The notes under the pieces are model-generated. The model had not been told where the DNA came from. It ran no database searches and worked only from the letters and a program-made list of their open reading frames with translations. From positions 280,161-344,160 of the forward strand of contig JAHBUS010000004.1 in NCBI GenBank assembly GCA_019637955.1: a DNA stretch of 64,000 bases, written 5' to 3'. A program made the position numbers and the translations under genes. Shown here piece after piece: positions 25,916 through 33,734 of the stretch; within the stretch, counting starts at the first letter, position 1, and each line of letters starts with the position of its first letter. This DNA is from Pseudobdellovibrionaceae bacterium (GTDB taxonomy: Bacteria > Bdellovibrionota > Bdellovibrionia > Bdellovibrionales > Bdellovibrionaceae).

Positions 25916-26529
25916 GCAATTCGAGACCCTCTGCTGTTTGCTACGTGCGAAGTGATGAATGGCGCGATCTTCGCGAAATGCAAATCGCCGCAATTCATAC
26001 ATACGCTCGAGAAAATCACATAAGCCATCTTGAAACTTTTGAAGACGTGAACGACGACGGCGCCCCGTCACTTTGCACTGCCCTAACATTCGCGAAGCAA
26101 CGCCGAGTAGACTTCTTCATCCTCTGGCGTCTGGATCGTGCAGGAGAGTGTGGGAGGTCCATTGAGAAAGTTGTCGAGATGGCTTCGGACCTTTGCGCCT
26201 CGGAGGTGAGATTTGTCTGCCTTCAGGATCATCTCGACTCTGAGCAGTCGGCCAAGGTCTTCCTGAGATTCCTGGTTCAAGCCGTCGCGCACGCAGCCCG
26301 TCTTATTAAAGGAGAACGCGTAAGCCATGCACTGAAAACGGCACGAGCGCTTGGAGAACCAGTTGGACGACCTTCATCCCGGGACGACGAACAAATACTT
26401 GAACTACGACGACAGGGTCACTCGCTACGCGAGATCGCCCTGCAGACTGGAGTGTCTATCTGGGCGGTCCAACGAGCCATCAAGCGATGGGCTGACGCCC
26501 AGGACGAAGGTCCAAACGCGGCACGTTAG
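25912..26529 (+). CDS. Serine recombinase/resolvase-like protein, active site degenerate
   Basis: 205 residues. The N-terminal ~135 residues have the resolvase layout: VCYVRSDEWRDLREMQIAAIHTYARE (usual Y-x-R-x-S), then FFILWRLDRAGECGRSIEKV (usual LDRLGR) and a linker helix. A C-terminal Hin-type helix-turn-helix follows (ILELRRQGHSLREIALQTGV). The catalytic serine is shifted by one residue (YVRS instead of YxRxS) and the second arginine of LDRxGR is replaced by Glu, so DNA cleavage may be lost. It may act as a DNA-binding regulator. Coupled to the RHH gene and 106 bp upstream of the CD-NTase gene. Confidence 0.75.
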   Translation: MSNSRPSAVCYVRSDEWRDLREMQIAAIHTYARENHISHLETFEDVNDDGAPSLCTALTFAKQRRVDFFILWRLDRAGECGRSIEKVVEMASDLCASEVRFVCLQDHLDSEQSAKVFLRFLVQAVAHAARLIKGERVSHALKTARALGEPVGRPSSRDDEQILELRRQGHSLREIALQTGVSIWAVQRAIKRWADAQDEGPNAAR

Positions 26530-26635
26530 TTTCTGTTTTTTGTAACGCGGGCTTGCACTCTTTCGCATATTGGTGGTGAAATTATCTCGACTAGACGAAC
26601 GTCGACTCGAAATTTCTGTCGCAAGGAGGCACAGG

Positions 26636-27805
26636 ATGTTCGGCGAAAGCACCACAACCCTTAGTTTTTCAACCGTTCCGAGCCACTACCGAGAGTTCAG
26701 CGACGATTTGCTCCTCGCTCAGATATGTCAGACGATTGGGCTGCCGAAGCACATGCACGACGACGCTGTCTCACGATATGAGGCTGTCGGAAAATGGCTC
26801 GCCGCAGATCCGCTTCTCCGCACGGCGAAGGTCCGGATCTACCCGCAGGGCTCTTTGGCGATCGGAACAACCAATCGCCCCCTGAAGTTTGCCGAGTTCG
26901 ACCTCGACGCCGTCGGCGAATGCGACCTCGATGTCGGGCCCCTTGAGATGCTCAACATCTACGAAGCTCGTCTCCGCGCAAACGCGACCTATGACCGAAT
27001 CCTCGAACGGAAAAACCGCTGCCTCCGTCTCAATTATAAGAACAACTTCCACATCGACGTTCTCCCCGCGAAACCGAACTTCGATCTCCCGCACGGGTGC
27101 GTCCTGGTGCCCGATCGCGAACTGAAATGCTGGAAACACTCGGCGCCTAAAGGCTTTGCCCACTGGATTCAGGGGCGCTATCGGATCACGTTGGTCAAAA
27201 ATTTTAGCGAGGTCCGCGATTATGTCGAACCCGCACCCGGCCATCAAGAACAGAAGGAAAAGTTCGTCCTTCAACTGGTGATCCAACTCATCAAGCGCGC
27301 CCGCGATGTCGAGTTCGAGGATCGCTGCGAACTTGCACCCGTGAGTATCGTTCTGACGACTTTGGCAGGCGAGCTTTACCATGGGGAGGTCACGGTCGCG
27401 AGCGCGGTCTCCAACTTCCTGCTTCGCCTACAGCACAAAATTAAAATTGAAGGAATTCGCGGACCGTTAAAGGTTCACAACCCGGCAAACCAGCACGAGT
27501 TGTTAAGCGAACGTTGGGAGAAAAATCCCGAGGCATACGAAGCATTCTTGGTTTGGGTGCATGACTTCGCCGAAGTGTGGGAAACCTTCATCGAGTCGAA
27601 GGGTATTCACGCCAAGGCGAGAATTTTGGAAAGCCTCTTTGGTGATCCCGTGAAGGGCGTCGTACTCGACGAAGTGAAACGCTTTGAGGCTGCTCGAGCC
27701 ACAAGCTCACTCCACGTCGCGGGTTCAGGCAGCCTCATCATCGGATCTTCGGCGGCCGCTGGTCTGCGCCCCGTCCAAAAGAACACCTTCTTCGGTGACT
27801 TATGA
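26636..27805 (+). CDS. CBASS CD-NTase (cGAS/DncV-like nucleotidyltransferase)
   Basis: 389 residues. Catalytic pattern of SMODS/CD-NTase enzymes: GS at residues 72-73 (YPQGSLAIGT), DxD at D89/D91 (AEFDLDAV) and a third acid D141 (FHIDVLPA). On phage infection such enzymes make cyclic oligonucleotides that switch on a killer effector. Start at 26636 is set by AAGGAGG five bases upstream; a longer frame to 26570 lacks a ribosome site. The stop overlaps the next start (ATGA). With the E2-like gene and Cap5 it makes a type II-short CBASS operon. The exact clade and product nucleotide cannot be read by eye. Confidence 0.92.
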   Translation: MFGESTTTLSFSTVPSHYREFSDDLLLAQICQTIGLPKHMHDDAVSRYEAVGKWLAADPLLRTAKVRIYPQGSLAIGTTNRPLKFAEFDLDAVGECDLDVGPLEMLNIYEARLRANATYDRILERKNRCLRLNYKNNFHIDVLPAKPNFDLPHGCVLVPDRELKCWKHSAPKGFAHWIQGRYRITLVKNFSEVRDYVEPAPGHQEQKEKFVLQLVIQLIKRARDVEFEDRCELAPVSIVLTTLAGELYHGEVTVASAVSNFLLRLQHKIKIEGIRGPLKVHNPANQHELLSERWEKNPEAYEAFLVWVHDFAEVWETFIESKGIHAKARILESLFGDPVKGVVLDEVKRFEAARATSSLHVAGSGSLIIGSSAAAGLRPVQKNTFFGDL

Positions 27806-28242
27806 GCGGACCGGCACATCAACCCAGACGACGCGTTCCGGCTGCAATGCAGGCGCTGACCATGAAACAGAAGTGGCCGTCCCTCAAAATGTGCTCTCTG
27901 AAAGCGGGAAAAATCATCTGGCGGGGAAAAATTCAGCCGACGCCGATCAGCCAAGAGTATGAGGTCGAGTTTCGTTTTCGCATGAACGAAGCTCCCGTCA
28001 TCAAAGTGCTATCGCCCAAGTTGGAGTTGGCGAAAGGTGCAGAAAAGCTCCCGCACGTTTACGAAGGCGATCATCTTTGTCTGTATTACCCCCGCTTCCG
28101 GGAATGGACGAGCGCTAAACAGGTCGCCGATACGCTCGTTCCTTGGACCTGTCTCTGGCTCTTTCATTACGAGATCTGGGTTCTGACCGGAGAATGGCAT
28201 GGCGGCGGGAAGCATCCGTCCGTGGGGCGCCGTAATGAATAA
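27802..28242 (+). CDS. CBASS E2-like ubiquitin-conjugation protein (stand-alone, type II-short)
   Basis: 146 residues. The segment KLPHVYEGDHLCLYYP with Cys93 resembles the E2 active-site region (H-x-N... xCLxY), followed by PWTCLWLFHYEIWVLTGEWH and GGGKHP, the C-terminal signature of the prokaryotic E2 proteins found between CD-NTase and effector genes. In short type II CBASS the E2-like protein, without an E1 partner, conjugates or primes the CD-NTase. No E1 or JAB gene is present here. Overlaps CD-NTase by four and Cap5 by eight bases. Confidence 0.85.
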   Translation: MSGPAHQPRRRVPAAMQALTMKQKWPSLKMCSLKAGKIIWRGKIQPTPISQEYEVEFRFRMNEAPVIKVLSPKLELAKGAEKLPHVYEGDHLCLYYPRFREWTSAKQVADTLVPWTCLWLFHYEIWVLTGEWHGGGKHPSVGRRNE

Positions 28243-29377
28243 GAGAAAATCACGGAAGCCCATCAGCGAGAAAACTAAAATCAAGCTTTGGATGCGGGCA
28301 GGAGGACGTTGCCAATATGAGGGCTGCAACGCGCCTCTCTGGCAAGACGACGTTACTATGACCAAAATGAACAAGGCCTATCTGGCCCACATCGTCGCGG
28401 ATAGTCCGCGCGGAAAACGCGGACATAAGGTGCTGTCGCGGAAGCTGGCTACCGATTTCAATAACCTCATGCTCCTCTGCGATACGCACCATCGACTTAT
28501 TGACGTCGAAGCACCCGAAGCCCACTCCGTCGACCGCCTGGCCCAGATGAAAGAGATCCATGAACAAAGGATCGAGGCCCAGACGAGCGTCCATTTCGAC
28601 AGAAAAACCGAGATCCTTCTTTATGGAGCCAATATCGGTGCGCAAGCCGCTCCGCTTTCCTACTCAAAAGCCGCCTTGGCCATTTCTCCTCATCGTTACC
28701 CTGTGAGTCCTGCCGGGATCTCGTTGAGCATGAAAAACAGTTCGTTCCGTGAAACCGATGATACATTTTGGGCACTAGAAAAAGAGAATCTCCAGCGCCT
28801 CTTTGACCAGCGTGTTCGCCCCCTGGTCATCGACGGCACCATCAAGCACCTTTCGGTGTTCGGCCTGGCTCCGCAGCCCTTATTGGTTTTACTTGGCTCT
28901 CTAATCACCGACATCAACGAAGCTGATGTCTTTCAACTTCACCGAGAACCATCGGGCTGGAATTGGCCAGACATCAAAGCAACCAAGGCTTTTACAGTTG
29001 AAGAGCCAACGGCCTTCAACAAACCACCCGCCCTCGTTCTGTCTCTGAGCGCGGACATTGCCGATCAACGCATCTCTGACGCCTTGGGTGAAGGCAACTA
29101 CTCGCTGTGGAAAGTAACGACGCAAGCTCCTCACATTGATTTTTTGAAAAGCCCTGAACAGCTTCGACATTTTCGCTCCCTCATGCGGACTCTGCTAAAC
29201 AAAATAAAGATGAAACACGGCGAGGGCCACCATATCCATCTGTTCCCGGCCGCGCCGGTCGCTGTCTGCGTTGAGCTTGGACGAGTAAGGATGCCGAAAG
29301 CAGATCTGCCTTTCAGAATTTACGACCAGCTTTGGAAGGGTCAAAAGACCGGATTTTTTCCGGCCCTGGATCTATGA
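28235..29377 (+). CDS. cap5: CBASS effector Cap5: HNH endonuclease with SAVED domain
   Basis: 380 residues. N-terminal HNH nuclease: zinc cysteines C26 and C31 (GGRCQYEGCN), catalytic histidine H52 (LAHIVADSPRG), then FNNLMLLCDTHHRLID with C82 and the HH pair. The C-terminal ~220 residues form a SAVED domain (LSVFGLAPQPLLVLLGSLI, ALVLSLSADI, HIHLFPAAPVAVCVELGRV), which binds the cyclic nucleotide and triggers tetramer assembly and indiscriminate dsDNA cutting. Start at 28235 overlaps the E2 stop. Third gene of the CBASS operon; the cell dies before phage release. Confidence 0.94.
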   Translation: MNKRKSRKPISEKTKIKLWMRAGGRCQYEGCNAPLWQDDVTMTKMNKAYLAHIVADSPRGKRGHKVLSRKLATDFNNLMLLCDTHHRLIDVEAPEAHSVDRLAQMKEIHEQRIEAQTSVHFDRKTEILLYGANIGAQAAPLSYSKAALAISPHRYPVSPAGISLSMKNSSFRETDDTFWALEKENLQRLFDQRVRPLVIDGTIKHLSVFGLAPQPLLVLLGSLITDINEADVFQLHREPSGWNWPDIKATKAFTVEEPTAFNKPPALVLSLSADIADQRISDALGEGNYSLWKVTTQAPHIDFLKSPEQLRHFRSLMRTLLNKIKMKHGEGHHIHLFPAAPVAVCVELGRVRMPKADLPFRIYDQLWKGQKTGFFPALDL

Positions 29378-29405
29378 AAATTTGAATCAACCAAGGAGGA
29401 AGCCC

Positions 29406-29609
29406 ATGGCAAAATATAACCGAAATAGCGGCAACGCGTGGACGACAGGTGAGGTTAAACAAGTCAGAGACCTTGCCAAGCAAAACACGCCGACAAGAGT
29501 TATCGGCCTGAAGCTGGGCCGAACGGAGGACGCCGTGCGTACTCGCGCTTCTCAAGAGGGTATTTCGCTGAAACCCACCAATCAAAGCCCTTATAACAGG
29601 AAGAAGTAA
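29406..29609 (+). CDS. Myb/SANT-like small HTH protein
   Basis: 67 residues. The core AWTTGEVKQVRDLAKQNTPT followed by IGLKLGRTEDAVRTRASQEG is a three-helix SANT/Myb-like DNA-binding unit, frequent in genomic islands. AAGGAGG stands six bases before the ATG at 29406. It starts 28 bp after Cap5 and its stop overlaps the next start (TAATG), so it links the CBASS operon to the gene behind. Function unknown; possibly a regulator of the operon. Confidence 0.75.
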   Translation: MAKYNRNSGNAWTTGEVKQVRDLAKQNTPTRVIGLKLGRTEDAVRTRASQEGISLKPTNQSPYNRKK

Positions 29610-30457
29610 TGACCGACCTCCCTGAGCATGAAGTGGGCAAGGAACAGGTAAAGCGAGAGTTAGACGCTGCCCTTTCGGGAGGCAGCGGCCCGAAGCTTGC
29701 CCGGTTCGCGCTCGCTGTCCTTAGCGGCGCAGTTCCCTATGCCGGAGGCCTAATAGGCGCCGCCGGAGGCGCCTGGTCTGAGAAGGAAAATGAACGTTTT
29801 CAGCGCATCCTCAAGGCCTGGTTAAAACTTCAAGAGGACGAGATTAAAGAAATTGGTCAAACCCTTGTGGAAGTGATGGCCCGTCTCGATCAGCAAGACG
29901 AAAAGGTTCAACTGCGAATCGAGAGCGCCGAATACATGAAGATACTGAAGAAGTGTTTTCGTGACTGGTCGGCCGCCGAAAGTGAAGAGAAGCGCATCTT
30001 GATCCGAAACCTCTTAGTCAACGCCGCCTCGCCGGGAATCACCCCTGACGATATCATTCGGTTGTTCATTGAATGGATTGGCCGATACAGCGAACTACAC
30101 TTCAAAGTCATTCGTGCTGTTTATAACCATGACGGCATTACAAGGGCTGAAATCTGGGAACAGATACATGGTAATAACGTAAGCGAAAACTCTGCCGAGG
30201 CGGACCTCTTCAAAATCATCATCCATGATTTAAGCGTTGGCCACATCATCCGTCAGCATCGTGAAGTCGATTACAATGGGAACTTTGTCAGGCAGCCCCC
30301 AAAACGGGCACCAAAAGGCTCCGGTCGATCTTCAACTTATACTTCCGCCTTCGACGGAGAGAAACAATACGAGCTGACTGGCCTTGGACAACAATTCGTT
30401 CATTACACGATGGACGAGGTCATCACGAAGATTGCGGGCGGCAAAGCTAGTCTTTAG
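29609..30457 (+). CDS. Hypothetical protein with Abi-alpha-like features
   Basis: 282 residues, not firmly assigned. A glycine/alanine-rich hydrophobic hairpin (residues ~28-52, VLSGAVPYAGGLIGAAGGAW) could insert into a membrane. A long charged helix follows, then YMKILKKCFRDWSAAESEEK and RNLLVNAASPGITPDD, a pattern resembling DUF4393/Abi-alpha proteins (helix with 'L.NLL.NA.....'). The C-terminal ~120 residues look like a winged helix (AVYNHDGITRAEIWEQIHG). Coupled by TAATG to the SANT-like gene and downstream of CBASS, so a defence role is plausible but only inferred. Confidence 0.55.
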   Translation: MTDLPEHEVGKEQVKRELDAALSGGSGPKLARFALAVLSGAVPYAGGLIGAAGGAWSEKENERFQRILKAWLKLQEDEIKEIGQTLVEVMARLDQQDEKVQLRIESAEYMKILKKCFRDWSAAESEEKRILIRNLLVNAASPGITPDDIIRLFIEWIGRYSELHFKVIRAVYNHDGITRAEIWEQIHGNNVSENSAEADLFKIIIHDLSVGHIIRQHREVDYNGNFVRQPPKRAPKGSGRSSTYTSAFDGEKQYELTGLGQQFVHYTMDEVITKIAGGKASL

Positions 30458-30551
30458 TTTGTAACAAACGGTGTTCCGGAATGCCGTGAACCACCAACGA
30501 AGCTTGTCCCGCCGGCCAAAAGCGCAAGGTTTGATCGAATTCAAACTGAAA

Positions 30552-31307
30552 CTATTGTTGTGGCCGAACGTTACCAAAAGCTGTGAGTAACTCATTGTAC
30601 ATCTGATCGACAACCAAATCTTTTCCACCATCGTTGACTCTATTCACAAGCTCTCCGACTGGAATTTCGCCCTGATTCAACAAATGCACATGTTGGTATG
30701 CCTGACCACGCTCCCGAGAAATAAACGCTTTGAGGTAGTCAAAATCGAGATCCGATGGGCACCATTCAGTTCCGGCTCCGCGAATAACGAATTTGACGAC
30801 ACTTTCCACCGCGTATCGGAAATCTTCAAATCCCGCCGTGCTGCTTCCGGGACTATAAAAAATTGGCGAAATGTCGTGCTTGCCAAAATACTCTCCGCGA
30901 ACCCTCGAAATAATAAGCCGGAAATAGGATTTCAAAAACATTCGCTCAAATGTTTCATCGTCACTATCGAAATTCATGTCGGCACCGGGACCAAACCTAA
31001 GAACGCGCCCTCGCCAGTTCGTTTCCAACCGACTTTCCATCTTATCAATTCTGTTACTACCCCTCAGGGCTTCCAGGCTTAAGAACGGGTCGACAAACGT
31101 TTGATCAAGACTCAACCCCTTTCGCATCAGAAAGTCGCGCAAATCATCTTCGCGATCCAAACTCAGGCCTACAACCACAACAGACCGTCTTTTGCGAATT
31201 TCCTTATCGTGAAAGTTCTGAGGATCAACCATGATCTCAAAGCCTGAACTGATATTGTTGCTCTGAAGGAATTTTGTCATTTCGGCCAAAATTGTAGACC
31301 GTCTCAT
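30552..31307 (-). CDS. Unrecognised protein coupled to the AbiGi-like gene
   Basis: 251 residues with no family recognised. Visible features: a strand-rich N-terminus (RSVVVVGLSLDREDDLRDFL), an arginine-rich middle (FRLIISRVRGEYFGKHDISP), and an acidic, helix-forming C-terminus. No signal peptide or membrane helix. Its ATG overlaps the stop of the AbiGi-like gene (TAATG), so the two proteins are made in step, as toxin-antitoxin partners are. It is not a nucleotidyltransferase like classical AbiGii: no GSx-DxD motif is present. Confidence 0.7.
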   Translation of the reverse strand: MRRSTILAEMTKFLQSNNISSGFEIMVDPQNFHDKEIRKRRSVVVVGLSLDREDDLRDFLMRKGLSLDQTFVDPFLSLEALRGSNRIDKMESRLETNWRGRVLRFGPGADMNFDSDDETFERMFLKSYFRLIISRVRGEYFGKHDISPIFYSPGSSTAGFEDFRYAVESVVKFVIRGAGTEWCPSDLDFDYLKAFISRERGQAYQHVHLLNQGEIPVGELVNRVNDGGKDLVVDQMYNELLTAFGNVRPQQ

Positions 31308-32107
31308 TACTGCTCCCCAAGTGAGGACTCGCCTCTCGATCTCAGCCTATACATATCTTTTGCTGTTATTAGCCCCACTCCATGGCGAACAAGGGCTCGG
31401 AGTTTCGGAAACTTATCAGACAAGAAGGATCTTTCCGGGACCAGAATGTATGCAAGATCATCAAGCGTGATTTTGATTTCTTCGACGGCTCGCCACTCAC
31501 GTTCTTCATATATTGACTCGAATAGCTCCGAATTGTCGGTCGGATCAATTCTGCCGACTGGGCCAAGTCGAGTTGGAATTTTCACGAAGTCCGCTAACCT
31601 GACATCACGCTCAAATAACTCCCAGAAACGCTTCGTTTCCCCTTCACGCCTGAGTATCGCTTCGTCAATGTGGGGATAGTAAAGAACCGGCTTCAGCTTA
31701 TCAAAAAAGGGGCTTTCATTGACCTTGCCTCTCTTGACACCAATTCCGATATCCCCATACTTGCTCATGTGAATCGGAAGACTTCCAATCGGAATATCGC
31801 AAAAGCATAGTGCCTTAGGCTCACTAACGAAATACTCTTCCTCAGCGTCCGGTAGGGTTTCGTTTCCAATTTTCGGCTTCCGCAGAAATAACTTCCGTTG
31901 ATGGAAGTCGCCATCGGCCGTGTAAGGCCCCAAAACCAAAGAAGTTCCATCATCTGAAATAAAAGACTCTAACCGACAAAACGCCCTCTCATAGTCAAAG
32001 CCTTCAAACTTCTTGGGACCAATAAAGTGCCAAAGGATGTCAGATATGTGCGTCTGCGGGTGATACTTGTTTCTAGTGTCCTGATGATCCACAACGCCCT
32101 CACTCAC
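31307..32107 (-). CDS. AbiGi-like abortive infection protein
   Basis: 266 residues with a GTG start. Signature segments of the AbiGi family are seen: HISDILWHFIGPK at the N-terminus, PKALCFCDIPIGSLPIHMSK, YGDIGIGVKRGKV, KPVLYY, and REWRAVEEI in the C-terminal half. AbiGi proteins are described as the antitoxin-side component of the AbiG phage-exclusion system; here the usual AbiGii toxin is absent and a different 251-residue protein follows. The ribosome site is weak. Transcribed against the CBASS operon. Confidence 0.7.
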   Translation of the reverse strand: MSEGVVDHQDTRNKYHPQTHISDILWHFIGPKKFEGFDYERAFCRLESFISDDGTSLVLGPYTADGDFHQRKLFLRKPKIGNETLPDAEEEYFVSEPKALCFCDIPIGSLPIHMSKYGDIGIGVKRGKVNESPFFDKLKPVLYYPHIDEAILRREGETKRFWELFERDVRLADFVKIPTRLGPVGRIDPTDNSELFESIYEEREWRAVEEIKITLDDLAYILVPERSFLSDKFPKLRALVRHGVGLITAKDMYRLRSRGESSLGEQ

Positions 32108-32264
32108 TTCAAAGAGGCCACAAGCAATTTCATTTTAAATGGCCATAAACGGCAAGATGAAATGCCTATTCAATTCTGTCGCGTTGCGCGTCCAACCCCC
32201 CATTGGGAACCAGCATATTCGGAACCACCGGGGAACCACAATTGCCCCCGTCTCATGCACAACA

Positions 32265-32817
32265 ATGGGCGACAAAGTCGCGCTATTTACGGAACAAACT
32301 GATTTGCTTAAAATCGTTAAGACAACTTTCGAGCCTTTCAAGAGATGGACTCCTAAAGCCACCAAAGTCTTTATCGAGGCCCTGCACGCCTCACTCGAAG
32401 ATCTGGAACTCTACACACAGAAGATGACCGGCGAACTCGCCACTGACCGTATTGAACTAAAAAACGTATCGAGGTGCTGAGCGGTCTAAAAAGCGACGGG
32501 ACGCTATCGCAGAGCGAATACGATTTTGCCGTTGCAGCTCCAATGAAGCTTTTGGAAGACAACACGATTGAGAAGCCTATCAAGACGTGGATCTCTCTAC
32601 CTTCCAACGAGGCTGCAACATCATCCAACTTTTCCAAAATGTTTACGATTACATGCAGATAGATGGAAACGACCTAGAGAAAGTAAAACTAATCAAAGCG
32701 GTCCTATCCAACCCAAAGCTGAAGGACCGAAGTATCCAATTTGAGTACGAGAAACCATTAGAGGTCCCTCCTCGATTTGACATCGGTTCCCGTATGGTGG
32801 ACGTGGAGCACAGCTAA
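32265..32817 (+). pseudogene. Frameshifted gene, at least two frame changes
   Basis: Three overlapping open pieces join into one sensible protein. Piece 1 starts at the ATG 32265 (MGDKVALFTEQTDLLKIVKT) and runs to a six-A tract at 32459-32464; adding one A would read on as KKRIEVLSGLKSDGTLSQSE. Piece 2 runs to about 32582 (TIEKPI), where one missing base would lead into QDVDLSTFQRGCNII and piece 3, ending in SRMVDVEHS at 32817. The product would be about 185 helical residues; family not recognised. Either a decayed gene or homopolymer-type sequence errors. Confidence 0.55.
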
Positions 32818-33290
32818 GTACACCGCCACTAAAGCTCAATATACCCCATGATATTATTAAGTTTTTCCCAAAATCACAAGAACGGATTTTCGAGGTTTCC
32901 GCGCCTCTTTACGAGGCCGGATATACTCTACGCGAGATAGAAAGCAATACAGGATTTGCGAAAACCTCAATTCGACAAGCTCTCACCTCAAGTGGACTAA
33001 CCTTAAGAGTTGGGAACCGAAAGCCAACGGCGAAGGCAAAGCGGGCCACCCAAGCAAGTCCACCTGTCCAACGCTACGGTTACGCGAGGCTTGAAGGCCA
33101 GCTTGTAAAAGACCCTCAAGAATATAAAAACGTCCTTCAAATTCTCAAGCTGTGGCAGTCAGGCAAGAGCCTTACGGCCATTGCAAACCACCTCAATGAC
33201 CGCAAGATTCCGCCCCGTCGAGGCAAGCGTTGGCACCATGAAACGGTTCATCAAATCATTAAACACGAAAACCAAAACAAGGAGAACTAA
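32781..33290 (+). pseudogene. Recombinase-domain fragment without a start codon
   Basis: A frame open from 32781 to the TAA at 33288-33290 has no ATG, GTG or TTG at its beginning. It codes a helix-turn-helix part (YEAGYTLREIESNTGFAKTS) and then a serine-recombinase 'recombinase' domain tail (VLQILKLWQSGKSLTAIANH, then LNDRKIPPRRGKRWHHETVH). The N-terminal catalytic domain is absent. It looks like the remaining C-terminal half of a large serine recombinase. A non-standard start such as ATA/ATT cannot be excluded. Confidence 0.6.
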
Positions 33291-33292
33291 CC

Positions 33293-33469
33293 ATGATTCA
33301 GATTCCTAATAAACTCATCCAAGCCGCAGTTGCAGCCGCACTCTTCGCCGCCGCCACCGGACAGCTACCGAAGTTCATCCAGACCGTGCGTGTGGCGCAG
33401 TATCAGCTCTTAAAAGACTCGCAAGCGTCCAAGTGGGGCCGACCCATGCTCCTACCAGTAAAGAAGTAG
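33293..33469 (+). CDS. Small protein, 58 residues
   Basis: Starts two bases after the recombinase fragment with GGAG nine bases before the ATG. The sequence MIQIPNKLIQAAVAAALFAA is an alanine-rich hydrophobic helix, followed by KFIQTVRVAQYQLLKDSQAS and a basic end. One membrane-associated helix is possible. No family recognised. The good ribosome site and tight spacing argue for real translation. Confidence 0.5.
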   Translation: MIQIPNKLIQAAVAAALFAAATGQLPKFIQTVRVAQYQLLKDSQASKWGRPMLLPVKK

Positions 33470-33652
33470 CTGCGGGCAAAAGAGGATTGCCGGATTCGTT
33501 CGGCATCTCCTCGATTCTTTAGCATTGCTGGCGGTCGTTCCAGCAAATTCCCTGATTCGTCCCTCCGCAACCCTCGCGCCATCGCTGCGCTTCTGTCACT
33601 CGGTCCTGCCGCATTCGCTTGGTCGGGCCGAGGGACTTTGCCTCCTCTTCCT

Positions 33653-33709
33653 TTTCCCCTCGTCGGGCTTCCAAGGCCAGGGCGAAGAAGCCCTCACAAC
33701 GAGGGGAAA
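33653..33709 (+). ncRNA. Strong leader hairpin upstream of the zinc-ribbon-like gene
   Basis: TTTCCCCTCGT (33653-33663) pairs perfectly with ACGAGGGGAAA (33699-33709), and inside it GGGCTTC (33665-33671) pairs with GAAGCCC (33687-33693). The stem ends 26 bp before the ATG at 33735 and close to its AGAGGAG ribosome site. It may regulate translation or be a processed RNA; the remaining leader 33470-33652 holds no gene. Confidence 0.45.
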
Positions 33710-33734
33710 CGACAACGCTAAAGAGGAGATTTCC

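Noticed and set aside
27607..27954. 115-codon minus-strand frame over the CD-NTase/E2 junction
   Set aside because: Shadow of two overlapping genes with clear family motifs on the plus strand.
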